Assembly (NCBI RefSeq): GCF_900066015.1
Contig: NZ_LN890656.1
Coordinates: forward strand, 124,001 to 188,000
Origin: Candidatus Promineifilum breve
GTDB lineage: Bacteria > Chloroflexota > Anaerolineae > Promineifilales > Promineifilaceae
Direction of reading: 5' to 3'
Length of the DNA: 64,000 nt
Shown: positions 53,201-62,275 of the stretch, piece after piece
Layout: each line of letters opens with the position of its first letter
Numbering within the stretch: position 1 is the first letter of the stretch
Position numbers and translations under genes: made by a program
Notes under the pieces: generated by a model
The model's database searches: none
What the model was told of the DNA's origin: nothing
The model's input: only the letters and a program-made list of their open reading frames with translations

Positions 53201-53502
53201 AACTTGGCCCGCGCTTCCTTGGGCAGGTCGTCGTCGGTGTCCTTGGCCTCCCACACGCCGTGGCGCAGGCCGAACGTGTCGACCAGGACGCCATCGAGGC
53301 GCAACTGGCTTTGCCCCTTGCGGGCCAACTGGTACTGCTCCTGGAGCGTCCAGCCGTGGGGCGCGGCGCAGGCCCGCAGCAGCGCGGCGAAGTGGGGAGC
53401 GACGGCCCCCTCGTGGAGCAGGCTCAACTGGCCGCTCTCGGCCACGGCTTTGTAGAAATTGGTGACGATCTTGTGGCTGGGTTTCAGGTTCAATACGGGC
53501 AT
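50272..53502 (-). CDS. Type IIG-like single-chain restriction-modification enzyme, copy B
   Basis: 1076 residues, paralogue of copy A (4513-7659) in the same orientation about 46 kb away. The nuclease domain (WEAK motif), coupler and methylase motif I DPFVGTGNF are near-identical to copy A, as are the last about 175 residues. From about residue 420 to 815 (NPPYNAAQ plus the recognition region) the two proteins are only moderately alike and this DNA is AT-rich, so they should recognise different sites. A 56-residue repeat-encoded insert (two P1 palindromes with 18-base tandem units between) sits near 846-901, where copy A has an H1 insert. ATG 53502 has TACAAT seven bases upstream. Confidence 0.88.
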   Translation of the reverse strand: MPVLNLKPSHKIVTNFYKAVAESGQLSLLHEGAVAPHFAALLRACAAPHGWTLQEQYQLARKGQSQLRLDGVLVDTFGLRHGVWEAKDTDDDLPKEARAKFKKGYPTDNILFQSPTRAILYQDGKEAADEDLTDPERLVSILKEFFAYEPPHYEQWDRAVAEFSVKVPELALNLKSLIEKELKENKRFAAAFDDFAEVARQAVNPNISVAAVEEMLIQHLLTERIFRKVFNNPDFAQRNVIAHEIEKVITALTSRSFSREAFLGRLDRFYGAIEATAATIDNYREKQTFLNTVYEQFFQGFSVKVADTHGIVYTPQAVVDFMVRSVDDILRREFGRADGLAADGVAILDPFVGTGNFILRVMRQMPRTRLEQKYRAELFCNEVMLLPYYIASMNIEHEYVELTGQYEPFEGIALVDTFELAEGRQPSLFAKENTQRVQRQKDAPIFVIIGNPPYNAAQLNENDNNKNRTYPVIGKRVSETYSKLSNASLLIKLNDPYVKAFRWASDRLGDEGVISFVTNNSFLRDFSFDGMRHALSNDFDELYILDLGGNVRQNPRLSGTTHNVFGIQVGVCISVLIRNGKNILPRKAQIYYASTGEEWRREEKCHFLDDKGSVFGVEWSIITPDQKGNWLTSGMKIEFDDFLSLGEKLTSPSSANSVFRTFSLGVSTNRDDWVYQFDETKLLKQVAQFSQTYNMELSRWIELGRPKPAIESLSRDDRSTKWSSMLLGKLEKGKRADFAVNKIRNSLYRPFVKSQLYYDRLLIDAPGQLAGYFPNLETEQENIAICVPGRGNRKDFGVLAVRSIVSLDLAFEKIQCFPFYTYNEDGSNRRENITDWALARFREVYGDPPETEFFLENSVSLPTADPEPGTNPGRETDPSRGTDPRQETGFSRKNPVSGGGITKWDIFHYVYALLHHPAYRQTYAANLRRELPRIPFVRDFWAYARAGARLAELHVNYEQQPEYPLTRLENPDQPLDWRVEKMRLSKDRTQIVYNDFLTLGGIPAAAFDYRLGNRSALEWVIDQYRVTTDKRSGITNDPNRADDPQYIVRLIGQVVAVSVATVGIVNGLPAWEIMTN
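50801..50967. repeat. In-frame P1-tandem-P1 insert in type IIG copy B
   Basis: P1 at about 50813-50845 and 50930-50957 flank three to four CTTGGGTCTGTTTCCCGG-like 18-base units. Codes ETEFFLENSVS..SRKNPVS without a stop. Confidence 0.9.
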
Positions 53503-53509
53503 GGGCGGT

Positions 53510-53515
53510 ATTGTA
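53510..53515 (-). promoter_or_regulatory. Putative leaderless -10 box of type IIG copy B
   Basis: TACAAT seven bases before ATG 53502, identical to copy A. Confidence 0.5.
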
Positions 53516-53532
53516 CCGTCGGGGAAGAAAAG

Positions 53533-53626
53533 AGAAACCACAGATTACGCAGATTTCACAGATTGAAGGTAGTGGGTAGTAGGCAGTGCACAGTCTGCCC
53601 ACTGTCTACTGCCCACTATCCACTAA
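53533..53626. repeat. N2 9-mers and H1 heptamer hairpin between hicA and type IIG copy B
   Basis: CACAGATTACGCAGATT units, then CAGTGCACAG..CCCACTG-type heptamers in both orientations. Confidence 0.78.
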
Positions 53627-53627
53627 T

Positions 53628-53855
53628 TCAATTCAATAGACTTAACAGGTCTTCAACGGTCAGATCGGCGTCGCGTAGTATCTTGCGCAACAGTCCACGG
53701 CCGATGTCCTGGCTGCCATGCATGGGAACGGTGACGACGCGGCCGTCAGGATGGCGCAGTCGGACGTGGCTGCCTTTCTGGCGCACAGTCTCGAAGCCGG
53801 CCGCGCGCAGGGCATCGATCACCTCACGCGAGCGAAGAATAGGCAATTGGGGCAT
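53628..53855 (-). CDS. hicA: HicA-type mRNA interferase toxin
   Basis: 75 residues. The dsRBD-like HicA fold is clear: SREVIDALRAAGFETVRQKGSHVRLRHPDGRVVTVPMH, with the catalytic histidine in GSH (about residue 30), then GRGLLRKILRDADL. HicA cuts mRNA when free of its antitoxin. Its ATG overlaps the TGA of the antitoxin gene by one base. The order antitoxin-toxin is the reverse of the common hicA-hicB order. Confidence 0.9.
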   Translation of the reverse strand: MPQLPILRSREVIDALRAAGFETVRQKGSHVRLRHPDGRVVTVPMHGSQDIGRGLLRKILRDADLTVEDLLSLLN

Positions 53856-54073
53856 CAGAACAGTAGTTTTTGAATGCCGACGAATTCGGGCAACTGGCCT
53901 AAATCGTCTTGATCCTCAAGGCAAAGTTCGATCACTTCGCGCATATTGACCAGCAATTCATCCAGCGTTCGCCCCTGGCTATAGCAAGCTCGCAGTTGGG
54001 GCGCTTCGCCCACGAAGAATCCGTCCTCGTCGCGCTCGATGACAATGTAGATTTCCCGTCGCGTATCGTCCAT
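53855..54073 (-). CDS. hicB: HicB-type antitoxin
   Basis: 72 residues. The partial RNase H-like HicB fold: YIVIERDEDGFFVGEAPQLRACYSQGRTLDELLVNMREVIELCLED. No C-terminal DNA-binding domain is present, so autoregulation must rely on another surface or partner. ATG 54073 follows GGAG. It neutralises the overlapping HicA. The pair lies directly upstream of type IIG copy B on the same strand. Confidence 0.88.
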   Translation of the reverse strand: MDDTRREIYIVIERDEDGFFVGEAPQLRACYSQGRTLDELLVNMREVIELCLEDQDDLGQLPEFVGIQKLLF

Positions 54074-54132
54074 AATCACTCCCATCGGCTGCCCCTATAT
54101 CCACCGATGATACCACGAGTTTGGTTACGCTT

Positions 54133-55374
54133 CTAACCCACCAATTGGGCGCGAGCCAACTGTAGGGCCGCGGCCACGCTCGCTTCATCGGCCGCGGGGC
54201 CGCCACCCTGGGCCAGTGTGGGCCGCCCGCCGCCGCGCCCGCCCAACGCCGCCAGCGCGGGCTTGATCAGCGCGGCCATATCGCTCTGAGCGGCCATATC
54301 GCCCGGTGCATCGGCCGAGCGGGCGAAGACCAGATGCGACCGCTCCCCGGCCAGCCCCAGTAAGGCGATAACGGTGTCTTCACCATCCACGCCATCGGCC
54401 ACCAACGCCGCCGCCAGCCGCCCCAACTCGTCGGGCGCGCGCCCCACGAAGACCCGTGCCACCAGCCGCGCCGTGCCCAATGGCTCGGCCGCGGCCAATA
54501 ATTGTGCGGCCTCATAACCCAGCAGCGCCTCGTCCTTCTGCCGCAGGGCGTGGGCCAGCGCCCGCGCCTCCTCGCGCAGCCGGTCGATGGCCGCCGGCAG
54601 TTCGGACGCGCCGGTGGTCAGCGTGGCGCTCAATTGGCGGGTCAGGTCGTGCTTGGCCCGGTAATCGGCCAGCGCCCGCCCGCCGCAGACGAACTCGACC
54701 CGCGTCGTGGCCCCCCGCCGCTCGGTCTTGATGATCTTGATCAGCCCCACCTCGCCGGTGCGGGCCACGTGGGTTCCGCCGCAGGCCGTCAGGTCGAAGC
54801 CGGCGATGTCGATGAGGCGCAGCAGGCCGTCGCGGCCGGGCGGCGTCTTGCGCAGCGGCAGCCCCGCCGCCTCGGCCGCCGCGACGAAGCGCGCGCTCAC
54901 CGGCCGGTCGTCGCGGATGACCTCGTTGGCGAGCGTCTCGGCGGCGTCAAGTTCGGCCGCGCTCAGATCGGCCCGGTCGAGGTCGATGGTCACTGACTGT
55001 TGGCTGAGGTGGAAGCCGACCGTCTCGGCCTCGGCGACGCGGATGAAGGCCGCCGACAGGATATGCTGGCCGGTGTGGTGCTCCATGTGGTCGCGGCGGC
55101 GGTCGCGGTCGATGCTCGCCGCCACCGGGCCGGGGCCGAGCGGCCGGTCGAGGATGAGCCAAATGGCGTCGCCCTCGCCCTCAACGACGTCGAGGACACG
55201 GGCCACGGTATCCCCCCGGCGCAGGTGGCCGGTGTCGTGGGGCTGGCCGCCGCTGGTGGGGTAGAAGTAGCTGTGGTCGAGGCCGGCGGCGGGGCGGCCG
55301 TCCACCGTCTCCACGGCGATGATCGTCGCCTCAAATTCAAGGGTATAGCTATCGGTATAGTAAGCGCGGGTCAT
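54133..55374 (-). CDS. AlaX-type alanyl-tRNA editing protein (long form with DHHA1)
   Basis: 413 residues. Begins with the editing-domain pattern YFYPTSGGQPHDTGHL. Zinc ligands are in HMEHHTGQHILSAAF (HxxxH, about 93-107) and CGGTHVARTGEVG (Cys and His). After a coiled helical stretch comes a DHHA1-type tail (LALGG..GGRPTLAQGGG-like, seen as AALGGRGGGRPTLAQGG). It hydrolyses Ser- or Gly-tRNA(Ala) in trans. No aminoacylation domain, so it is not AlaRS. Start ATG 55374; no good SD. Confidence 0.9.
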   Translation of the reverse strand: MTRAYYTDSYTLEFEATIIAVETVDGRPAAGLDHSYFYPTSGGQPHDTGHLRRGDTVARVLDVVEGEGDAIWLILDRPLGPGPVAASIDRDRRRDHMEHHTGQHILSAAFIRVAEAETVGFHLSQQSVTIDLDRADLSAAELDAAETLANEVIRDDRPVSARFVAAAEAAGLPLRKTPPGRDGLLRLIDIAGFDLTACGGTHVARTGEVGLIKIIKTERRGATTRVEFVCGGRALADYRAKHDLTRQLSATLTTGASELPAAIDRLREEARALAHALRQKDEALLGYEAAQLLAAAEPLGTARLVARVFVGRAPDELGRLAAALVADGVDGEDTVIALLGLAGERSHLVFARSADAPGDMAAQSDMAALIKPALAALGGRGGGRPTLAQGGGPAADEASVAAALQLARAQLVG

Positions 55375-55381
55375 GGGGGAT

Positions 55382-55491
55382 TAGTGGGTAGTGGGTAGTG
55401 GGTAGTGGGCAGTGGGCAGTGGGCAGTTGACTGTCCACTGCCCACTACCCACTACCCACTGCTTGAAATCTGTGTAATCTGTGGTTTCTCT
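55382..55491. repeat. H1 heptamer hairpin and N2 units between kinase and AlaX genes
   Basis: Seven or so GTGGGTA/GTGGGCA heptamers, then complementary CCCACTA units, then TCTGTGTAATCTGTGG. Confidence 0.82.
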
Positions 55492-55493
55492 TC

Positions 55494-56600
55494 CTACGCC
55501 TGCGGCAGCGTCAGGTTAAACCGCGCCCCGCCGCCCGGCGCGTCATCGACCCAGATGCGGCCGCCGTGGGCCTCCACCGCCAACCGGCAGAAGGCCAGCC
55601 CCAGCCCCAGCCCCTTCGATGAGCCGTCGCTCTTGACGCGCCGGAACTTGTCGAAGATGACCTCGCGGAACTCGCGGGGGATGCCCGCGCCCCGGTCGCT
55701 GACGGCCACCAGCACCATGCCGTCGCCGATGGTGTGGGCATCGACGGTGATCGTCTCGCCGTCGGCGCTGTACTTCAGGGCGTTGTCGAACAGGTTCAGC
55801 AGCACGCGGCTGATGACGGCCGGCTCCACGAACAGGTCGGGCAGGGCGGCGGGCACGCGGGACTCCAGGCCCACACCGCGCCGGGTGAAGCTCGGCTCCT
55901 CGATGTCGTAAGCCTCGGCCACCAGTTGGGCCAGGGGCACGGCCGATTGCCGGCCCACCGGCTGGCCCGCCTCCAGGCGGTTGATGTCCATCAGCGAGGC
56001 GATGAGGCGTTGCAGTTGGCCGCTGCTGCGCGAGGCGATGTCGAGCAGGCTGAGCATCATCTCGTCCGGCTGGGCGCCATCGACCTGCATCCGCAGTAGT
56101 TCCAGGGTGGAGATGACGTTGCCCAGCGGGCTTTGCAGGTCATGGAGCAGCATGGCGATGAGGTCTTCGCGCAGCGCGTCCAATTCGACGCGGCTGGAGA
56201 TGTCGTGGTAGATCCATTGCCACGTCCCCTCGCGGCCGGGGGTCAGGCGGCGGGCGCGCACCTCGACGTTGAGCGTCACCTGGCGCGGCCGGCCCTCGTG
56301 GATGCGCCCGGCCACGACGCGGCTCTGGAAGCTCATCGAGCCGGGGCCGGTCAGCTTGTTCACGTCGGGCAGCGGCTCGGCCGGGTGGTGCAGGTCGCGG
56401 ATGTTGATCTGCGGGAAGGAGCGGCGGTCGATGCCGAAGAAGTTGAGCGCCTGGCGGTTGCCGTCGAGGATGCGGCCGCGGTAGTCGGTCAGCAGGATGG
56501 GGTCGAAGCCCTCGGCGAAGACGTGGCGAAAGCGGGCGTCAGCGTTGAGGGCCACGCCGGTGTGGTCTAGATGGGGGAGGGGGGCGGTTTCGCTGCTCAC
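55494..56600 (-). CDS. PAS-domain sensor histidine kinase
   Basis: 368 residues. PAS domain about 20-135 (RFRHVFAEGFDPILLTDYRGRILDGNRQALNFFG). HisKA with phospho-histidine in LLHDLQSPLGNVIS (about 152-165). HATPase with NLFDNALKYS, VSDRGAGIP and SKGLGLGLAFCRLAVEAHGG. No membrane helices, so the input is cytosolic. No response regulator is adjacent, so it is an orphan. Start is GTG 56600. Confidence 0.9.
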   Translation of the reverse strand: MSSETAPLPHLDHTGVALNADARFRHVFAEGFDPILLTDYRGRILDGNRQALNFFGIDRRSFPQINIRDLHHPAEPLPDVNKLTGPGSMSFQSRVVAGRIHEGRPRQVTLNVEVRARRLTPGREGTWQWIYHDISSRVELDALREDLIAMLLHDLQSPLGNVISTLELLRMQVDGAQPDEMMLSLLDIASRSSGQLQRLIASLMDINRLEAGQPVGRQSAVPLAQLVAEAYDIEEPSFTRRGVGLESRVPAALPDLFVEPAVISRVLLNLFDNALKYSADGETITVDAHTIGDGMVLVAVSDRGAGIPREFREVIFDKFRRVKSDGSSKGLGLGLAFCRLAVEAHGGRIWVDDAPGGGARFNLTLPQA

Positions 56601-56611
56601 AGTTGTTGCTT

Positions 56612-56770
56612 AAGAATTGGCTACGGATGAAGACGGATGATACGGATTTAAGATTTGGTTACGGATGAAGACGAAGTTTACGGATACATTATATGGCTGT
56701 GCCTACGAATGTTACCAGAGCCTGACTCGTTATTCTTAATCCGTTTTTTCCGTTTGAATCAGTAGCCAAA
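56612..56770. repeat. N1 9-mer repeats between tsaD and the PAS kinase gene
   Basis: Two GGCTACGGATGAAGACGGAT-type units and a complementary AATCCGTTTTTTCCG arm. Confidence 0.7.
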
Positions 56771-56779
56771 TCTTCCCTA

Positions 56780-57787
56780 CTATACCAGTTGCAAGCTAGG
56801 CGTCACATCCAAATCAAGCCCATCGCGCCGGCCGCGGCTGAAGTGGAAGTGGGCCGCCGCGCCGATCATGGCCGCGTTGTCGGTGCAGAGGGCCATGGGC
56901 GGCACGCGCACGGGCACGGCCACCCGCTCGGCCATCAGCCGGCGCAGGGCGCGGTTAGCCGACACCCCGCCGGCGACGTGGACGGCCGTGGCTCCGAACT
57001 CGACGGCGGCGGCGGCCGTCTTCTCCACCAATGAATCGACCACGGCGGCCTGGAAGCCGGCGGCCAGGTCGGCCACGGGCATGACCGCCGGCGAATGGTA
57101 CTGGCTGGTCTGGCGCATGACGGCCGTCTTCAGGCCGCTGAAGCTGAAATCATAGCCGTGGCCGGCGTCCATGACCGCGCGGGGGAAGCGGAAGGTGGTC
57201 GGGTTGCCCTTGTCCGAGGCGTGGTCGATGGCCGGGCCGCCGGGGTAGGGCAGGCCCAGCAAGCGGCCCACCTTGTCGAAGGCCTCGCCGGCGGCGTCGT
57301 CGAGCGTGGCCCCCAGCAGCCGGTAGCGGCCGTGGTCGGTCATCAGGTACAGGTCGGTGTGGCCGCCGCTGACCACCAGCGTGATGAGCGGGAAGCGGAT
57401 TTCGGGCGCGTCGGGCGTCAGCCACAGCGAATAGATGTGGCCCTCGATGTGGTTGATGCCCAGCAGCGGCAGGTTGCGCGCCACGGCCAGCCCCTTGGCC
57501 ATGTTCATGCCCACCAGCAGCGAGCCGACCAGCCCCGGCCCGCGCGTCACGGCCACGCAGTCGAGGTCGTCGAAGCCGAGGTGGGCATCATGCATGGCCT
57601 GATCGACGACGGCGTGGATGACCTCCACGTGGCGGCGCGAGGCCACCTCGGGGAACACGCCGCCGAAGCGGGCGTGGAGTTCGGTCTGCGAGGCGACGAC
57701 GTTGCTCAGGATGGTGACGCCGTCGGCGATGACGGCGGCGGCCGTTTCGTCGCAGGAGGTTTCGATGGCGAGGATGCGAGTATTCAT
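56780..57787 (-). CDS. tsaD: tRNA N6-adenosine threonylcarbamoyltransferase
   Basis: 335 residues, normal TsaD length. ASKHA fold with LAIETSCDETAAAVI at the N-terminus, FPEVASRRHVEVIHAV (iron-binding His pair, HxxxH), NHIEGHIYSLWL, LVVSGGHTDLYLM and a C-terminal VAGGVSANRALRRLM. It puts the threonylcarbamoyl group on A37 of ANN-decoding tRNAs; essential in most bacteria. Partner genes tsaB and tsaE are not in the window. ATG 57787 has TACTGT seven bases upstream. Confidence 0.96.
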   Translation of the reverse strand: MNTRILAIETSCDETAAAVIADGVTILSNVVASQTELHARFGGVFPEVASRRHVEVIHAVVDQAMHDAHLGFDDLDCVAVTRGPGLVGSLLVGMNMAKGLAVARNLPLLGINHIEGHIYSLWLTPDAPEIRFPLITLVVSGGHTDLYLMTDHGRYRLLGATLDDAAGEAFDKVGRLLGLPYPGGPAIDHASDKGNPTTFRFPRAVMDAGHGYDFSFSGLKTAVMRQTSQYHSPAVMPVADLAAGFQAAVVDSLVEKTAAAAVEFGATAVHVAGGVSANRALRRLMAERVAVPVRVPPMALCTDNAAMIGAAAHFHFSRGRRDGLDLDVTPSLQLV

Positions 57788-57794
57788 AATGAAG

Positions 57795-57800
57795 ACAGTA
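57795..57800 (-). promoter_or_regulatory. Putative leaderless -10 box of tsaD
   Basis: TACTGT seven bases before ATG 57787, in the 14-base gap after the preceding gene. Confidence 0.4.
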
Positions 57801-57801
57801 A

Positions 57802-58020
57802 TTAAACGGCGACGGGGATCAGCTTGTAAACGCGGCCAAGTTTCGCCGCCGCTTCAATATCGCCCTGTCGCAACGCCTGGCGCACGTCATCGAGCTTGTA
57901 GGCATCCAGCAACGACAGGTAGGGCGACCATTCGTCATCGGTAATGATCAGGGCCACGTCAACCTCGGCTACGTATTCGCCCTCGTGTACCAGTTTGGCG
58001 CGTACCAGAGTTTGCTCCAT
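57802..58020 (-). CDS. Small hypothetical protein
   Basis: 72 residues from ATG 58020. Composition is normal and the sequence looks like a compact soluble domain (EQTLVRAKLVHEGEYVAEV, then DEWSPYLSLLDAYKLDDVR, QALRQGDIEAAAKLGRVYKL). I believe I have seen similar short proteins in cyanobacteria and Chloroflexi but cannot name the family or activity. The reading frame extends further upstream into a P1 palindrome, but TATCAT six bases before 58020 and the coding bias favour this start. Confidence 0.6.
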   Translation of the reverse strand: MEQTLVRAKLVHEGEYVAEVDVALIITDDEWSPYLSLLDAYKLDDVRQALRQGDIEAAAKLGRVYKLIPVAV

Positions 58021-58026
58021 GCCGCG

Positions 58027-58032
58027 ATGATA
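58027..58032 (-). promoter_or_regulatory. Putative leaderless -10 box of the small hypothetical gene
   Basis: TATCAT six bases before ATG 58020. Confidence 0.4.
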
Positions 58033-58083
58033 GTGAATGTCGGCAATTACGTCAAAGGGATCGAGGAATAAGGTGTCGGGAAA

Positions 58084-58119
58084 TAGAAACCGAGTTTTCA
58101 AGAAAAAACTCGGTTTCTA
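58084..58119. repeat. P1 palindrome supplying the stop codon of the glutaredoxin-like gene
   Basis: TAGAAACCGAG..ACTCGGTTTCTA; its right CTA (58117-58119) is the TAG of the minus-strand gene. Confidence 0.9.
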
Positions 58120-58389
58120 GGGCTGCACTACATACCCCGCGCGGCCCAACACCTCGGTCAACTCCTCATCCGTCGGCTCAGTCAGGATGGTCTTGAGCCG
58201 CCCGTCGCCGAAGACCAGCGTGGGCGTACTGCGATAGCCGCCGTTGATGAAGATGACGAAGCGCTCGGCGTCGGGGTCGCGCTCCAGGATTACCTCGCGG
58301 AAGGGGATGTTCCAGGCGCGCAGGCGGTCGATGACGTGGTCGGTGTCGTCGCAGTCGTTGGCGCCGTAGAGGGTAAGGGGGGTGGGCAT
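58117..58389 (-). CDS. Glutaredoxin-like protein with atypical CDDT active site
   Basis: 90 residues from ATG 58389. Glutaredoxin fold: LTLYGANDCDDTDHVIDRLRAWNIPFREVIL, the cis-proline in STPTLVFGDG, and a helix at the end. Where CPYC or CGFS stands in active glutaredoxins this has Cys-Asp-Asp-Thr, so a monothiol reaction is conceivable but the usual proline or glycine is missing. Similar proteins in actinobacteria (mycoredoxins) keep CxxC. The stop codon comes from a P1 palindrome. Confidence 0.8.
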   Translation of the reverse strand: MPTPLTLYGANDCDDTDHVIDRLRAWNIPFREVILERDPDAERFVIFINGGYRSTPTLVFGDGRLKTILTEPTDEELTEVLGRAGYVVQP

Positions 58390-58423
58390 GGTGGACACGC
58401 GGTGATTGTTTCTCGGCGGCATT

Positions 58424-58456
58424 AGAAACCGAGTTTTCAAGAAAAAACTCGGTTTC
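58424..58456. repeat. P1 palindrome between typA and the glutaredoxin-like gene
   Basis: TAGAAACCGAG..ACTCGGTTTC, six bases beyond the typA stop. Confidence 0.9.
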
Positions 58457-58461
58457 GGGGG

Positions 58462-60297
<1,836 letters not shown>

Positions 60298-60323
60298 GTA
60301 TTTCTATTCTTCTTTCTGCGCCG

Positions 60324-60349
60324 AAAAAGCCCGGCGGGTGGCCGGGCTT
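60324..60349 (-). terminator. Rho-independent terminator of the Uma2-family gene
   Basis: Perfect 9-bp stem AAGCCCGGC / GCCGGGCTT with a 5-base loop; followed on the minus strand by a short T run. One of the few ordinary terminators in the window. Confidence 0.75.
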
Positions 60350-60421
60350 GTCTATTGGTATAGGTCAGTCTGAAACCGGACTGGATTTTACGCGGAATTG
60401 TGGGAAAACGCAACCCCCGTA

Positions 60422-61114
60422 TCAGGCCAGCAACCGCGCCATCTCGCGATAGACGGCCCGCAACTCGTCGCTCAGCCCCGGCGCGTCGGCCAGCAGCCCG
60501 GCCACGATGCGCTCGGCATCGGGTAGCTCGGCTTGCCATAGCCAGGCGACCTTGAGCCGAAAGCCGGGCAGGACGGCCGAGGTGAACACGCCGTTGTCGT
60601 CCAGCGGCGCGGCGGCAAACCGGCCGGCGTCGTCGCGGACGTAGAAGTCGGCCTGTTGCTGGTGGGCGCGCGGGTCGATGAGCCAGTATTCGCTGACGCC
60701 GGCCCTCTCGTATTCCAGGAACTTGTCTACCCGGTCGATGGTAACGCTGCCGGGCGAGACGACCTCGACGACCAGATCGGGGCCGCCCTCGAAGCGGCGC
60801 TCGGTCAGTTGCCCCAGCCGCTCCCGACCGATAAACAGCACGTCCGGTTCGCGCGCCGGGCCGTCGGGCCACAGCCTTACCTCGAACGGCGCGTCGAAAA
60901 CACGCCCCAATCTTAATCGGTTCACGTACAGGCGGAGGAGGGCTTCAATGTAGGAGGCGACATCCTGGTGTATTTGCGTTGCCGGCATATGTCTGATGAT
61001 TTCTCCGTCCACCCATTCCACAATGCGGCCGTCGTCGGGCAGAGCGAGATATTCCGCATAGGATAGATCCTTGCGCTTTGTTCGCCGGCGGTCAGGGGCG
61101 GGCATTGTTGTCAT
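60422..61114 (-). CDS. Uma2-family (DUF820) putative endonuclease-fold protein
   Basis: 230 residues. PD-(D/E)xK fold typical of Uma2 proteins, which are abundant in cyanobacteria and Chloroflexi: YLALPDDGRIVEWVDGEIIRHMPA, REPDVLFI (catalytic Asp), PDLVVEVVSPGS (the E-x-V variant), KFLEYERAGVSEYWLIDP. Activity in vivo is unknown. ATG 61114 has TAGAAT six bases upstream. A clear terminator follows the gene. Confidence 0.9.
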   Translation of the reverse strand: MTTMPAPDRRRTKRKDLSYAEYLALPDDGRIVEWVDGEIIRHMPATQIHQDVASYIEALLRLYVNRLRLGRVFDAPFEVRLWPDGPAREPDVLFIGRERLGQLTERRFEGGPDLVVEVVSPGSVTIDRVDKFLEYERAGVSEYWLIDPRAHQQQADFYVRDDAGRFAAAPLDDNGVFTSAVLPGFRLKVAWLWQAELPDAERIVAGLLADAPGLSDELRAVYREMARLLA

Positions 61115-61120
61115 GACTCT

Positions 61121-61126
61121 ATTCTA
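61121..61126 (-). promoter_or_regulatory. Putative leaderless -10 box of the Uma2-family gene
   Basis: TAGAAT six bases before ATG 61114. Confidence 0.5.
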
Positions 61127-61261
61127 GCACAGTTCAGCCCATCGGGAGCGGGAAGACAAGGTTCGCTTCCCCAGGAAACTACTATTTCCGACACGGAGAA
61201 GCAGGCGGCATTTGTCATGCTAAAAACAGGTGAAAGTGACTAGCCCTGTCATAACAAACAG

Positions 61262-61275
61262 GTGATGTTTATCAC
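61262..61275. promoter_or_regulatory. Crp/Fnr-type operator candidate upstream of crtB
   Basis: GTGATGTTTATCAC: half-sites GTGA-N6-TCAC with Crp spacing. AACAGGTGA occurs here and again about 30 bases upstream. TTGAAC (61280) and TTATTT (about 61303) may be the promoter. Confidence 0.5.
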
Positions 61276-61352
61276 TTATATTGAACTAGGGTCTGATCTA
61301 TGCTTATTTTTGGCCGCTTGGTTCCGCGTTAATTTGGGTTGAGTAAGCTCCC

Positions 61353-62264
61353 ATGACCAACGCCCCCGCCTCTCTCCCTTTGCCATTGCCGACTGCGCGC
61401 GATGCGGCGCCGTTGGCCGCCGCCATCACCCGCGCCGCCAGCGCTCAGAGCTACTACACCATCCGCCTGCTGGCCGACCGCGACCGGACGGCCGACGCCT
61501 ATCGCGCCTATGCCTACTTTCGCTGGGCCGACGACCGCGTCGATGACCCCACGACCGCGCCGGCCGACCGGCTGGCTTTCCTCAACCGGCAGCGTGCCTT
61601 GCTGGAGGCCGGTTATCGCGGCCGGATGCCGGGCGACCTGTGCCCCGAAGAGCAATTGCTGGCCGAGCTGATCGCCGGCGACGACGAGGCCAATAGCGGG
61701 CTGCAAACCTATCTGCGCCACATGATGGCCGTGATGGCCTTCGACGTGGCGCGACGCGGCCGGCTCATCAGCGCCGCCGAGCTGGCCGAGTACGAGCGGC
61801 TGCTGGCGACGGCGGTCATGGAGGCCCTGCTGCACTTCATCGGCCACGGCAGCGACGCGCCGGTGAATGAGGCGCGCTACGCCGCCGTGCGCGGGGCGTG
61901 TGTCGTCCACATGCTGCGCGATCTGGTCGAGGACGTGGGCAATGGGTATGTCAATGTGCCGGCGGAGTATCTGGCGGCGCGGGGGGTGACGGTCATCGAC
62001 CCCGACGACCCGGCTATCCGTGACTGGGCGCGGCGGCGGGTGGCGCTGGCCCGCGATTGTTTCCGCGAGGGTCGGGCCTACATCGGCCAATTGCGGAACC
62101 GGCGGCTGCGGCTGGCCGGTTACGCCTACGTGGCCCGCTTCGAGTACGTGGCCCGCCTCATCGAACGCGACGGCTACCGGCTGCGGGCCGAGTACCCGGA
62201 GCGCAAGTCGGCCGCGTCGGCGCTATGGCTGGCCGGGCGGACGTTATCGTCGTTGTTTCAGTGA
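61353..62264 (+). CDS. crtB: Phytoene/squalene synthase family protein
   Basis: 303 residues. Both aspartate-rich Mg-binding motifs are present: FRWADDRVDD (about 50-59) and MLRDLVEDVGNGY (about 188-200), with the preceding SYYTIRLL. It joins two prenyl diphosphates head to head. The adjacent crtI suggests phytoene (C40) or dehydrosqualene (C30); length cannot decide. Probably regulated through the Crp-type palindrome 78 bases upstream. Confidence 0.9.
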   Translation: MTNAPASLPLPLPTARDAAPLAAAITRAASAQSYYTIRLLADRDRTADAYRAYAYFRWADDRVDDPTTAPADRLAFLNRQRALLEAGYRGRMPGDLCPEEQLLAELIAGDDEANSGLQTYLRHMMAVMAFDVARRGRLISAAELAEYERLLATAVMEALLHFIGHGSDAPVNEARYAAVRGACVVHMLRDLVEDVGNGYVNVPAEYLAARGVTVIDPDDPAIRDWARRRVALARDCFREGRAYIGQLRNRRLRLAGYAYVARFEYVARLIERDGYRLRAEYPERKSAASALWLAGRTLSSLFQ

Positions 62265-62275
62265 TCAAGCAGATT

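Noticed and set aside
52129-53949. Plus-strand open frame of about 600 codons over type IIG copy B
   Set aside because: Mirror of the conserved methylase; a similar mirror exists over copy A, showing it follows from the coding strand.
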